In this document: piece after piece, positions 6,555-13,713 of the stretch | How the letters are laid out: every line of letters starts with the position of its first letter | Position numbering within the stretch: the first letter of the stretch is position 1 | From: Anaerosalibacter bizertensis | GTDB taxonomy: Bacteria > Bacillota > Clostridia > Tissierellales > Sporanaerobacteraceae | Assembly: GCF_009696605.1 (NCBI RefSeq) | Contig: NZ_VULR01000017.1 | Coordinates: forward strand, 1-45,141 | Direction of reading: 5' to 3' | Length of the DNA stretch: 45,141 nucleotides | Made by a program: the position numbers and the translations under genes | Notes under the pieces: model-generated | The model's input: the letters and a program-made list of their open reading frames with translations, nothing else | Database searches by the model: none | Told to the model about the DNA's origin: nothing

Positions 6555-6803
6555 GTTGTAGGTGTAGGTTTTTTAATTAATACAAAGACTGGCATAATAG
6601 AAGATGTAATGGTTACTTTACTTTCTGATTTGTGCAAAGAGTTTTTATCCCATTTGATGGTAGGCCACAATATTAAAGAAGATGGAATAGATGAAATAGT
6701 AGATAAAGTTGAAAATAGATTTTTTGGCTATTCACAAAAAGCTGTAGTAGTAGCTATGAAAGGTGCCTATAGACGATATGTAGAATGGGAAAGAACCAAT
6801 TGA
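6555..6803 (+). pseudogene. DUF3870-like gene, 3' part disrupted by the IS
   Basis: The reading frame runs out of the IS junction with no start codon and encodes about 82 residues. These include VGVGFLINTKTGIIEDV, FLSHLMVGHNI and a YSQKAVVVAMKGAYRRY ending, which fits the C-terminal three quarters of the ~100-residue DUF3870 family. A 5' remnant should lie left of the IS. There, 5008-5088 reads LFVTIRSKI...LANKTQY in a compatible frame but contains a TAG just before the junction and has no start codon. The gene was therefore decayed or mutated in addition to being split. An internal ATG at 6609 exists but has no convincing ribosome site. DUF3870 function is unknown to me. Confidence 0.6.
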
Positions 6804-6909
6804 AGGTATTATTTAAACTTTGTTGATGAAGGTGCATTATGATATGCTACTAAAAAGAATGGTAGGTTTTATAATTTAAGGTTGGGATACATTTTTAAGC
6901 AAGAACATG
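6804..6909. other. Short intergenic remnant
   Basis: About 105 bases between the DUF3870 remnant and the hydrolase terminator. I see no conserved ORF, promoter or RNA. It is probably the 3' trailer of the disrupted gene. Confidence 0.5.
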
Positions 6910-6945
6910 AAAAAACTTCTAGAACCTATTTTTAGAAGTTTTTTC
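6910..6945. terminator. Bidirectional terminator at the hydrolase 3' end
   Basis: Arms AAAAAACTTCTA (6910-6921) and TAGAAGTTTTTT (6933-6944) pair perfectly. T6 on either strand makes it usable in both directions. It overlaps the hydrolase stop codon. Confidence 0.85.
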
Positions 6946-7824
6946 ATTTAAAAAATCTAGTGATTTTTTGAATATGAAGTTTTTGAACCAAAGGTGTGAT
7001 GTTAGATGTCCTGAAGGTAATCTGTATATTTTTGGCTTATTAAGATTTATCCATAAGTTTTGTGATGATTTTCTTGGTATAAATGGGTCAAATAATGCAT
7101 TAAACATTAATACTTTTTTGTTGTCTATTTTTTTAGCAAATAATGAGGGGTCATATCTATAACAGTTAGGTAATTTATTTAAATCTTCTAATGAATTTAC
7201 TTCTTTTATTTTTTCATTAAAATTCTTATGTAATTTGTGGCATCTTTCAGGGCTACAACTATCTTCATCTTCATATCTAATACGTAAAACTTTAGTTGCA
7301 ACGCTCTTCCAAGTAATATATTCAAAGTTTCCACCTGTTACAACCAATATACCTTTATTAATCCTATGATCTAATGCAAGAGATATGGTAGCTATCATTC
7401 CACCAAAGCTAAAACCCATTATATGAATTTTTTCAATACCCATTTTTTCTAAAAAGTCTATACAAGTTAATGTATCTACTACTGATTGATAAAAACGTTT
7501 TTCAATATCTGAAGAAGTACCAGATAGAAAAGAGATGTTTTTATCTTTAGGCATTCTATTATAATGATATGGTAAAATTAACATTATTGTAGTATAACCG
7601 GATTTTGATAATTTAGATGGATAGTATTTAAGATATTCAAAATTTCTTTCTCCAAGTCCGTGGATAAATACAACGCCTTCTTTAGAATTACCTTTGTATA
7701 ATAAAGCTTTTACTTTATCAACATTGGGATCACCAGATCTTAGGGGGCTATCAAAATATACTTCATCCATATTTTTTAGAGATTTAATATTAAAGTTTAT
7801 ATTTTCTCTGGAAATATTGTACAT
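6919..7824 (-). CDS. Alpha/beta-hydrolase family protein
   Basis: A 301-residue serine hydrolase of unassigned specificity. The oxyanion strand ends in HGLGE (55-59), the nucleophile elbow is GFSFGG with Ser139, the acid is probably Asp246 in ALFDPFIP and the base His273 in SGHLTSH. No signal peptide or membrane helix is seen, so it should be cytoplasmic. It resembles the dienelactone-hydrolase/S9-like end of the superfamily. Real substrates could be esters, lipids or peptides. ATG 7824 follows AAAGGA by 10 bases. It is a single-gene unit divergent from the metallo-hydrolase gene. Confidence 0.88.
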   Translation of the reverse strand: MYNISRENINFNIKSLKNMDEVYFDSPLRSGDPNVDKVKALLYKGNSKEGVVFIHGLGERNFEYLKYYPSKLSKSGYTTIMLILPYHYNRMPKDKNISFLSGTSSDIEKRFYQSVVDTLTCIDFLEKMGIEKIHIMGFSFGGMIATISLALDHRINKGILVVTGGNFEYITWKSVATKVLRIRYEDEDSCSPERCHKLHKNFNEKIKEVNSLEDLNKLPNCYRYDPSLFAKKIDNKKVLMFNALFDPFIPRKSSQNLWINLNKPKIYRLPSGHLTSHLWFKNFIFKKSLDFLNEKTSKNRF

Positions 7825-7963
7825 ATAAAATCAATCCTTTCTTAATATATGGTATTTCTATATTTCTAATAAAAATCCTTTAACTATATTAAATATTGCT
7901 TATATATTGTATTTAGTTTAAAATATAGATTAATTGAAAAAGCAAATGAAAGGGGAAATATGT

Positions 7964-9016
7964 ATGCACAAGTTTAAAAAAGCAAATTTCATAGTATTGA
8001 CTATAGTTATATTGACCATATTATTATCTGGTTGTGAACTAGAATCAAGTGAGAATTTTCAGGACAATATTGGAGATTTAGTAGTTCATTATATAGACAT
8101 AGGACAAGGCGATAGTATATTTATACAGCTTCCGAATGGTGAAACATCTCTGATAGATGGTGGACCAAAGGCTAATAGTAATGTAGTTGTAAACTATTTA
8201 AAGGAGATGAAAATAGAAAAAGTAGATTATTTAATTGCAACTCATCCTCATGAAGATCATATTGGAGGACTTCCTGAAGTAGTTAAAAATTTTGAAATAG
8301 GGAAAATATATATGCCAGATAAAGTAGCCAACACTGCTATATTTGAAAGTCTATTAAAAGAAATTAAAGCTAAAGATTTAAAAATCAGTGTTCCTAGTAG
8401 TGGAGAATATTTAATAGATACTGATGATCTAAAATATCAAGTATTAGCCCCAAATGGAGAAAAGTATGAGAATACAAATGATTATTCAATAGTTTCAAAA
8501 ATAACTTTTAAAGATAATTCCTTTTTATTTACAGGAGATGCTGAAAAAACTTCTGAAAAAGAAATGATTGGAAAAGGATATGATTTAACTGCAGATGTTT
8601 TAAAAGTTGGTCATCACGGAAGTAGTACTTCTACTACAGAAGAATTTTTATTGAAAGTAGACCCAGACTATGGAGTAATTAGCTTAGCTAAAGACAATAA
8701 ATATGGTCATCCACATAAAGAGATTATAGAGCTACTTAATAAAAAAGGAATAGATATACTTAGAACAGATGAGTTAGGAAATATAATTATAAAATCTGAT
8801 GGTAAAGACATAGAGATACTAAATGGATATAGTAAAGAAAATTCTATAAAAGAAACAGTATATGAAGAAGAAAACTATATAGGAAATAAAAATACTAAAA
8901 TTTATCATTCGCCAGACTGTGGCTCACTTCCTAAAGAAGAAAATCAAATAATATTTAAGTCTAAGGAAGAAGCGGAAAAAGAAGGTTTTAAACCTCATGA
9001 AAAATGTATAAAATAG
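7964..9016 (+). CDS. ComEC-like metallo-beta-lactamase-fold lipoprotein with C-terminal Cys motif
   Basis: The 350-residue product has a lipobox (LLSGC, Cys24) and then a metallo-beta-lactamase fold of the ComEC/Rec2 type: IDIGQGDSIFIQLPNG, IDGGP, the metal motif HPHEDH (94-99), and later FTGDAE and VGHHGSSTS. Such stand-alone secreted relatives are thought to be phosphodiesterases or nucleases acting outside the membrane; this is a family inference. The last ~45 residues form a separate small domain (YIGNKNTKIYHSPDCGSL ... KPHEKC) of the Ada-like metal-binding type often tethered to secreted nucleases. ATG 7964 is chosen because AAAGGGGA sits 6 bases before it; TTG 7934 is in frame but unsupported. 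It is co-transcribed with the DUF3006 gene 11 bases downstream. Confidence 0.92.
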   Translation: MHKFKKANFIVLTIVILTILLSGCELESSENFQDNIGDLVVHYIDIGQGDSIFIQLPNGETSLIDGGPKANSNVVVNYLKEMKIEKVDYLIATHPHEDHIGGLPEVVKNFEIGKIYMPDKVANTAIFESLLKEIKAKDLKISVPSSGEYLIDTDDLKYQVLAPNGEKYENTNDYSIVSKITFKDNSFLFTGDAEKTSEKEMIGKGYDLTADVLKVGHHGSSTSTTEEFLLKVDPDYGVISLAKDNKYGHPHKEIIELLNKKGIDILRTDELGNIIIKSDGKDIEILNGYSKENSIKETVYEEENYIGNKNTKIYHSPDCGSLPKEENQIIFKSKEEAEKEGFKPHEKCIK

Positions 9017-9027
9017 GAGGGTAATTT

Positions 9028-9237
9028 ATGAAAGGTATTGTGGATAGGATTGAAGGAGATTATGTAGTACTTGAAATAGGAGAAGAAATTAAAAATATCG
9101 AAAAGGAAAAATTTCCAGAGGATGTTAGAGAAGGGGATATAGTGGAGTTTAGAGAAAACAAGTATATAATCTTAAGAGAAAAGACAGAAAAAAGGAAAAA
9201 AACTATGGAAGAATTATTTAATAAGCTAAAGGAATAA
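9028..9237 (+). CDS. DUF3006 domain protein
   Basis: A 69-residue protein with the small beta-rich DUF3006 pattern: GIVDRIEGDYVVLEIGEE near the start, FPEDVREGDIVEF in the middle and a Lys/Glu-rich helical tail. Such proteins are commonly encoded next to ComEC-like metallo-hydrolases, as here, which suggests a linked but undefined role. AGGAGGG lies 8 bases before the ATG. It is the last gene of the two-gene unit. Confidence 0.88.
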   Translation: MKGIVDRIEGDYVVLEIGEEIKNIEKEKFPEDVREGDIVEFRENKYIILREKTEKRKKTMEELFNKLKE

Positions 9238-9263
9238 ATAGAATAATTATTAGTTTTTTAAGC

Positions 9264-9292
9264 TTGACAAAACTCTATTTATTTAATACAAT
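9264..9292 (+). promoter_or_regulatory. Sigma-A promoter of the asnA leader
   Basis: Perfect TTGACA at 9264-9269, 17-base spacer, then TACAAT at 9287-9292. It starts transcription just before the T-box leader. Confidence 0.88.
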
Positions 9293-9299
9293 ACTTTAA

Positions 9300-9575
9300 T
9301 AAACTAAATACTTGTAATAACTAGGAAGAGAAGAGTAGGCTATAAAATTTGTTATAGAGAGTTGGTGATGGTGGAAATCCAATACAAATTTATAGTTGAA
9401 GAACATCTCTGAGTTTCTAACCGAAATTCTAAGAAAGAGTAGGTTTAGACGGTTCTGATCCGTTAAGAATCAGATAGTATCGAATAATTTTCTGTACTAG
9501 TATGAGTGTGGTATGAATTAAGGTGGTACCGCGGAAGTAACCTTTCGTCCTTTGGATGAAGGGTTTTTGTTTTTT
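9300..9575 (+). promoter_or_regulatory. T-box riboswitch, Asn specifier, controlling asnA
   Basis: The leader carries the T-box elements in order: a GGAAGAGAAGAGTAG stem I entry, the AGAGAGTTGGTGATGGTGGA stem I segment, a specifier loop with AAC at 9402-9404 (an Asn codon, in GAAGAACATCTCTGAG), the 14-base T-box core inside AATTAAGGTGGTACCGCGG (9516-9534), and a terminator (AACCTTTCGTCC with GGATGAAGGGTT, then T-rich) at 9539-9575. Uncharged tRNA-Asn should stabilise the antiterminator and switch on asnA, coupling asparagine synthesis to tRNA-Asn charging. Most of the 377-base gap between genes is this element. Confidence 0.95.
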
Positions 9576-9614
9576 GATATATAAATTATATGAGGATTTA
9601 AAGGAGGAAGATTA

Positions 9615-10592
9615 ATGCAATATTTAGATACAAGAGAAACTCAAGTAGCTATAAAAAGATTAAAAGATTATTTTGAAAAAAACCTTGCTGAAAAGTTAAA
9701 TCTTACTAGGGTATCTGCACCCCTATTTGTAAAACCTGAAACAGGATTAAATGACAATTTAAATGGTGTGGAGAAACCTGTATCATTTCTAATGAAAAAC
9801 TATGACGAAAAGGTAGAAATAGTTCAATCCCTTGCAAAATGGAAAAGAATTGCATTAAAGTGGTATGATTTTAAAGAAGGAGAAGGTCTTTATACAGATA
9901 TGGATGCAATAAGACCTAATGAAATTTTAGATGAAACCCATTCAATCTATGTAGATCAATGGGATTGGGAAAAAGTAATATCAAAAGATGAAAGAACAGA
10001 AAAATACTTACAGAATATAGTAGAAGATATATATTCTGTATTTAAAGAAACAGAAGAGTATGTGAATTCATTTTATCCTTTTTTATCTACTAAACTACCT
10101 GAAAAAATTACTTTTATCACTACTCAAGAATTAGAAAATATGTATCCAGATAAAAGTTCTCAAGAAAGAGAATATTTAATTTGTAAAGAGAAAAAAGCAG
10201 TTTTTCTAACTAAAATAGGGAAAATATTAAATTCTGGTAAACCTCATGATGGTAGAGCACCAGATTATGATGATTGGGAACTAAATGGAGATATTTTATT
10301 TTGGAATCCAACATTAGAGGCAGTTTTAGAATTATCTAGTATGGGAATAAGGGTAGATAAAGATTCATTATTAAAACAATTAAAATTGGCTAATTGTGAA
10401 GAAAGATTAAAGCTTAAATACCATAGTAAACTAGTTAATGATGAACTTCCTTATACAGTTGGAGGAGGAATTGGACAATCAAGAATATGTATGTACTTTT
10501 TAGAGAAAAAACATATAGGAGAAGTACAGGCATCAGTATGGACTGATGATATAATAGAAGAGTGTAAGAAAAAAGATATTTTCTTACTTTAG
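9615..10592 (+). CDS. asnA: Aspartate-ammonia ligase (asparagine synthetase A)
   Basis: A 325-residue protein, close to the 330 of E. coli AsnA. It makes asparagine from aspartate, ammonia and ATP in the cytoplasm and shares the class II aaRS fold. Seen are RETQVAIKRLKDYFE near the N-terminus, VSAPLFV, GLNDNLNGVEKPV, QSLAKWKR, YTDMDAIRPNE, HDGRAPDYDDWELNGDI and the C-terminal GGGIGQSRICM. AAGGAGG precedes the ATG by 7 bases. Control by the Asn T-box upstream fits the product exactly. Confidence 0.97.
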   Translation: MQYLDTRETQVAIKRLKDYFEKNLAEKLNLTRVSAPLFVKPETGLNDNLNGVEKPVSFLMKNYDEKVEIVQSLAKWKRIALKWYDFKEGEGLYTDMDAIRPNEILDETHSIYVDQWDWEKVISKDERTEKYLQNIVEDIYSVFKETEEYVNSFYPFLSTKLPEKITFITTQELENMYPDKSSQEREYLICKEKKAVFLTKIGKILNSGKPHDGRAPDYDDWELNGDILFWNPTLEAVLELSSMGIRVDKDSLLKQLKLANCEERLKLKYHSKLVNDELPYTVGGGIGQSRICMYFLEKKHIGEVQASVWTDDIIEECKKKDIFLL

Positions 10593-10638
10593 TAAAATGT
10601 CTTAAACAACTATTTATAGGACTTTAAGGAGTGATTAT

Positions 10639-11076
10639 TTGAGGGATAAGATCAATATTTTTTATATAATATTGGGAATTGGCATAGGAATTATTGTAAC
10701 TAGTCTTATATTTACATTAAAGCCTAAAATTAAATATGTTGATTATAGTGATGATGAAATAATAAAAAAAGCAAAAGAGTTAGGAATGGTTTCAGTTAAA
10801 GAAAAAATAGAGTTAAATGAAGAAAAGGATAAAAGAGAAACTGATGAAAAAGAAGATACCAAGGAAGAGATAATTTTGTTTCGTGTTGAAAATGATGATA
10901 CGTTAACTTCTGTTGCGGACAGATTATTAAAAAAAGGATTAATAGCGAATAAAGAAGATTTTATACAATTTGCAAAGTATAAAGAAGCTGATAAAAAACT
11001 AAGAACTGGAGACTATAAATTAGAAAAAAATTCAAGCTACAATGAGATAATAAAAATACTTATTAAATCAGAATAG
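10639..11076 (+). CDS. Single-pass membrane protein with YceG-like C-terminal domain
   Basis: A 145-residue protein with one N-terminal transmembrane helix (about residues 8-27), a Lys/Glu-rich linker and a C-terminal segment FRVENDDTLTSVADRLLKKGLI ... LRTGDYKLEKNSSYNEIIKIL. That segment resembles the LysM-like substrate domain of MltG/YceG proteins but lacks the lytic transglycosylase catalytic domain. A cell-envelope role is possible. TTG 10639 with AAGGAGTG 6 bases before it is the start; there is no nearby ATG. It follows asnA by 46 bases without a terminator and may be co-transcribed. Confidence 0.75.
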   Translation: MRDKINIFYIILGIGIGIIVTSLIFTLKPKIKYVDYSDDEIIKKAKELGMVSVKEKIELNEEKDKRETDEKEDTKEEIILFRVENDDTLTSVADRLLKKGLIANKEDFIQFAKYKEADKKLRTGDYKLEKNSSYNEIIKILIKSE

Positions 11077-11100
11077 GAATACTAAGTATTCCTATTCTTT
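11071..11100. terminator. Inverted repeat overlapping two convergent stop codons
   Basis: A perfect 12-bp stem, GAATAGGAATAC with GTATTCCTATTC, has a 3-base TAA loop. The plus-strand gene stop (11074-11076) lies in one arm and the minus-strand small gene stop (11092-11094) in the other. The T-tract is short (CTTT), so its strength as a terminator is uncertain. Confidence 0.6.
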
Positions 11101-11256
11101 ATCGCCTAATATGAAACCAAAACCCCCAAATAAAAAGAAGAAAATAAATATTATAAATATGAAATTAAATCCTCCAAAAAAGTTACCACGGCTTTTATTA
11201 GTATCTTTTCTAGACTCTTCAATCATGTCAATATTTTGAATAGGTCTTCTATCCAT
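11092..11256 (-). CDS. Small membrane protein, 54 residues
   Basis: An ORF short enough to be missed by length filters. ATG 11256 is preceded by GGGGGTG 5 bases away. The product has a polar, charged first half (DRRPIQNIDMIEESRKD) and then one very hydrophobic Phe/Ile-rich helix (NFIFIIFIFFFLFGG), ending in GDKE. The coding direction, ribosome site and convergent hairpin all support a real gene. I recognise no family. The N-terminal half should be cytoplasmic or surface-exposed depending on topology. Confidence 0.6.
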   Translation of the reverse strand: MDRRPIQNIDMIEESRKDTNKSRGNFFGGFNFIFIIFIFFFLFGGFGFILGDKE

Positions 11257-11512
11257 AAATACACCCCCAATTATTTACTTACTATATGTTTATGTAAGCT
11301 ATGAAAATTGGTTACTATTTTTAATATAGGTAAAAATAGTATATTTATTTACAAATTATTTATATAAAAAACAAAAAAAGAGTATATTTTTTACCATTAA
11401 TAAAAATTATGTAGTATAATAATATGTACCTTAATTACAGGTGCTTATTTTATTGTTTTAAAGGTTTAAACCTCCAGTTCTTTGGTAATAATTGCTAGGG
11501 GAGGGATGTTTT

Positions 11513-12247
11513 ATGGCTACAGCGACGGTGAATTTATGGCAAATGTATAAAGGATTAAAATACAATTTTTTATTTAATAATGACATAAATTGTATACATA
11601 TCCTCCTTAACTTGTATGATTTAGAAGAAGATATAACCAATATCTGCCCTAAGTATATGTGTATAAAAAATGTTAAGAAGCGCGTCAAGAATTTATTGAG
11701 ATATAGAGAAGATAAAGAATTGGTTGCTAATAAAATTAGTTATTTAATACATGAAGACGTGGATAGGCTAGAACTTTGTATTTATTTAGAAGGATATAAG
11801 TATGGTTATTATAATAATAAATGGGTAAATATCCTAGAAGAGAAGACTCTTGAACACTATAGTATAGATGAGATATTTGAAAGAAGACTATTATTCCATT
11901 ATGATTTTTCATACGACAACATAGATATCCTAAAAAAAGAATTTGAACTAGAAATAGAAGATTCAGAAAGAAAAAATAGATATATAGAAAACTTGGTTAT
12001 TTCATTTTGTGATGAAATTATAAAAGATAAAATAAATAATTTAAATAAATACATAGACAGGCAATTGAAGATGGACTTTAGTTCAAATTCCACTATTAAA
12101 GAAGAAGGAATTAGATTTTCTAAAGAGGATTTAGATAAAATTTATGGGGCTATAGTTAAAGATTTATTTAAGAGTATCTTCAAAATATATAAAGATGCAA
12201 GTTGGTTTGGAGTAAATGATAAAGTTATAAAACGATATTCTATATAA
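11513..12247 (+). CDS. Conserved-looking protein of unknown function
   Basis: A 244-residue cytoplasmic protein that I do not recognise. It has no signal peptide or membrane helix. Tyr, Asn, Lys and Glu are abundant and predicted helices dominate, including a coiled-coil-like acidic stretch (DILKKEFELEIEDSERKNRYI). Two Cys close together (NICPKYMC) might bind metal, but no complete site is visible. ATG 11513 is used because GGGGAGGG lies 8 bases before it; TTG 11492 would put that site inside the gene. A TATAAT-like box near 11414 may drive it. The CBS-ACT gene follows 57 bases later on the same strand. Confidence 0.75.
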   Translation: MATATVNLWQMYKGLKYNFLFNNDINCIHILLNLYDLEEDITNICPKYMCIKNVKKRVKNLLRYREDKELVANKISYLIHEDVDRLELCIYLEGYKYGYYNNKWVNILEEKTLEHYSIDEIFERRLLFHYDFSYDNIDILKKEFELEIEDSERKNRYIENLVISFCDEIIKDKINNLNKYIDRQLKMDFSSNSTIKEEGIRFSKEDLDKIYGAIVKDLFKSIFKIYKDASWFGVNDKVIKRYSI

Positions 12248-12304
12248 TAAGCATTTTTAAAATTATTATAGAATAGATTTTATTATTACGAGGGGGGATT
12301 TTTA

Positions 12305-12937
12305 ATGTATGTAAAAAATCATATGTTACCAAAGGATAAATTAACATTAGTTTATATTGATGAAAGCATAGGAAGTGCACTAGAAAAGATAAATAAAGGA
12401 GATTTTCTATCCTTACCTGTATTTGATGGAGACGAATTCAAAGGAATTTTAATGAAAGAAGCAATATTTAGGTACTATTTTGAAACTAATTCTATGGATA
12501 AAACTGATTTTTTAGATGATGTAAAAGTAAAAGACTTATATAATGAGGTATATAAATCTATATTAGAAACAGAAATAATAGAAAATGCTTCATATTTATT
12601 AAAAGAAGTTAGAACACCATTTTTACCAGTATTTGATGTAAAGGGAAACTTTACTGGAATTTTGACTCATACATCTATTTTTAATGCTTTTTCTGAAATA
12701 TTTGGCCTAGGAAAAGGGACTAGAATATTGGTGAATCTATTTGATATACCGGGTCAACTTGCTAAATTGACTGGAATAATAAGGAAAGAAAATGTCAATA
12801 TAATTAATATAGCTGTGATGGATGCGAAGGTATTGGATGTTTATAAAGTTGTTATTAGGGTTGATACGGAAGATGTAAATGATTTAATTAATAAAATTGA
12901 TAAGTCAGGATTTAAAGTAGCGGGTGTATCGAAATAG
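12305..12937 (+). CDS. CBS-pair and ACT domain protein
   Basis: A 210-residue cytoplasmic sensor-like protein. Two CBS repeats (about residues 1-60 and 75-135; SLPVFDGDEFKGILMKEAIF and FLPVFDVKGNFTGILTHTSIF are equivalent edges) are followed by an ACT domain (about 140-208, starting ILVNLFDIPGQLAKLTGIIR). CBS pairs usually bind adenine nucleotides and ACT domains bind amino acids, so it may sense energy and amino-acid status; the effector is unknown. GAGGGGGG precedes the ATG by 8 bases. Confidence 0.9.
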   Translation: MYVKNHMLPKDKLTLVYIDESIGSALEKINKGDFLSLPVFDGDEFKGILMKEAIFRYYFETNSMDKTDFLDDVKVKDLYNEVYKSILETEIIENASYLLKEVRTPFLPVFDVKGNFTGILTHTSIFNAFSEIFGLGKGTRILVNLFDIPGQLAKLTGIIRKENVNIINIAVMDAKVLDVYKVVIRVDTEDVNDLINKIDKSGFKVAGVSK

Positions 12938-12976
12938 ATATAAAGTTTCTTATGTATAAAAAAATGTAAATTGGGA

Positions 12977-13012
12977 AAAATATCCCTCTAGATAGTACTG
13001 GAGGGATATTTT
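12977..13012 (+). promoter_or_regulatory. Perfect 12-bp hairpin burying the bofC-like Shine-Dalgarno
   Basis: Arms AAAATATCCCTC (12977-12988) and GAGGGATATTTT (13001-13012) pair perfectly around a 12-base loop. The ribosome site GGAGGG of the next gene is at the start of the 3' arm and the ATG follows the arm directly. It can act as an intrinsic terminator for the CBS gene (TATTTT tail) and, if read through, would hide the ribosome site. Confidence 0.7.
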
Positions 13013-13597
13013 ATGAAAAAATTTAGTATATTTCTTATATCTGTGCTTTGCGTAACAATTTTTTTATTAAGTTTTGTCTATGGATATTATTTCACTAATA
13101 GAAAAATAACTAATAAACCAAATAATACTAAAAATATTTCTAAATCTAAACCAAATGATTTAGAAATAGTAAAGGAGGATAATGTAATTTCTCCTAATAC
13201 TTTTGTTGAAAAGGAAATTAATTATTCAGAATGTGGTCATGTTGTTACAGATACATTTAAGGCTAACGATGAAATAATAAATAAAACTGAAAAAGACTTT
13301 AGAAATTATATTAAAGAAAACTATCCTAATATAAAAATCATTGCATTTTCTACTCAAAAAATTGTTTTACGAGAAGAAAGAAATCATCTTTGTCCAAATC
13401 ACTATGTGGTAGGGGAATCTGAAGGGAAAATTGCTATATTTAAGATTAATGACAGTGGAGAGAAGATTTTAGATAAAATTTTTAATGACTATCCATTGTC
13501 TTTGCTTAAAGAGGTAGATCAGCAAAAGTTAAAAGATGGGATAGTTGTAGATAATGAAGAAGAACTTTCAGATGTATTAGAGAATTTTATTAGTTAA
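13013..13597 (+). CDS. BofC-like protein, possible regulator of pro-sigma-K processing
   Basis: A 194-residue exported or membrane-anchored protein with an N-terminal hydrophobic helix (about residues 5-25) and a soluble domain. The region IVLREERNHLCPNHYVVGESEGKIAIFKI, with its C-x-NH pattern, resembles the BofC C-terminal domain. In B. subtilis BofC lies near ruvA and, in the forespore, restrains SpoIVB and thus sigma-K activation. Here the gene lies immediately before ruvC-ruvA-ruvB, which supports the assignment. The similarity is partial, so orthology is an inference. Its ribosome site sits in a strong hairpin. Confidence 0.7.
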   Translation: MKKFSIFLISVLCVTIFLLSFVYGYYFTNRKITNKPNNTKNISKSKPNDLEIVKEDNVISPNTFVEKEINYSECGHVVTDTFKANDEIINKTEKDFRNYIKENYPNIKIIAFSTQKIVLREERNHLCPNHYVVGESEGKIAIFKINDSGEKILDKIFNDYPLSLLKEVDQQKLKDGIVVDNEEELSDVLENFIS

Positions 13598-13609
13598 ACA
13601 TTAATGATT

Positions 13610-13634
13610 AAGAGGGAGAAAACCCTCTTTTTAT
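13610..13634 (+). terminator. Terminator after the bofC-like gene
   Basis: A 7-bp stem AAGAGGG with CCCTCTT, loop AGAAAA, followed by TTTATT. It separates the bofC-like gene from the ruv operon. Confidence 0.8.
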
Positions 13635-13713
13635 TCTGCCTTTTGAAAGTTTATTTAATATTTTTAAATAAATATGTTAAAATAAATAGGAGAACTTTTG
13701 AAAGGGGATAACT

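Larger units (their letters stand above)
5089..6555 (-). mobile_element. IS3-family insertion sequence (IS150-like), complete
   Basis: The element is about 1467 bp and carries orfA and orfB on the minus strand. Its ends are imperfect inverted repeats: from 5089 inward and from 6555 inward, 27 of 38 positions agree, both starting CCTAAAATGG and reaching an A-rich block ending AAAAAAG. The 3-base direct repeat TTG flanks it (5086-5088 and 6556-6558). TTGTA is also repeated (5081-5085 and 6556-6560), so the exact ends could shift by a few bases. The ends are not the TG..CA typical of the family. It interrupts a DUF3870-like gene. Confidence 0.85.
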
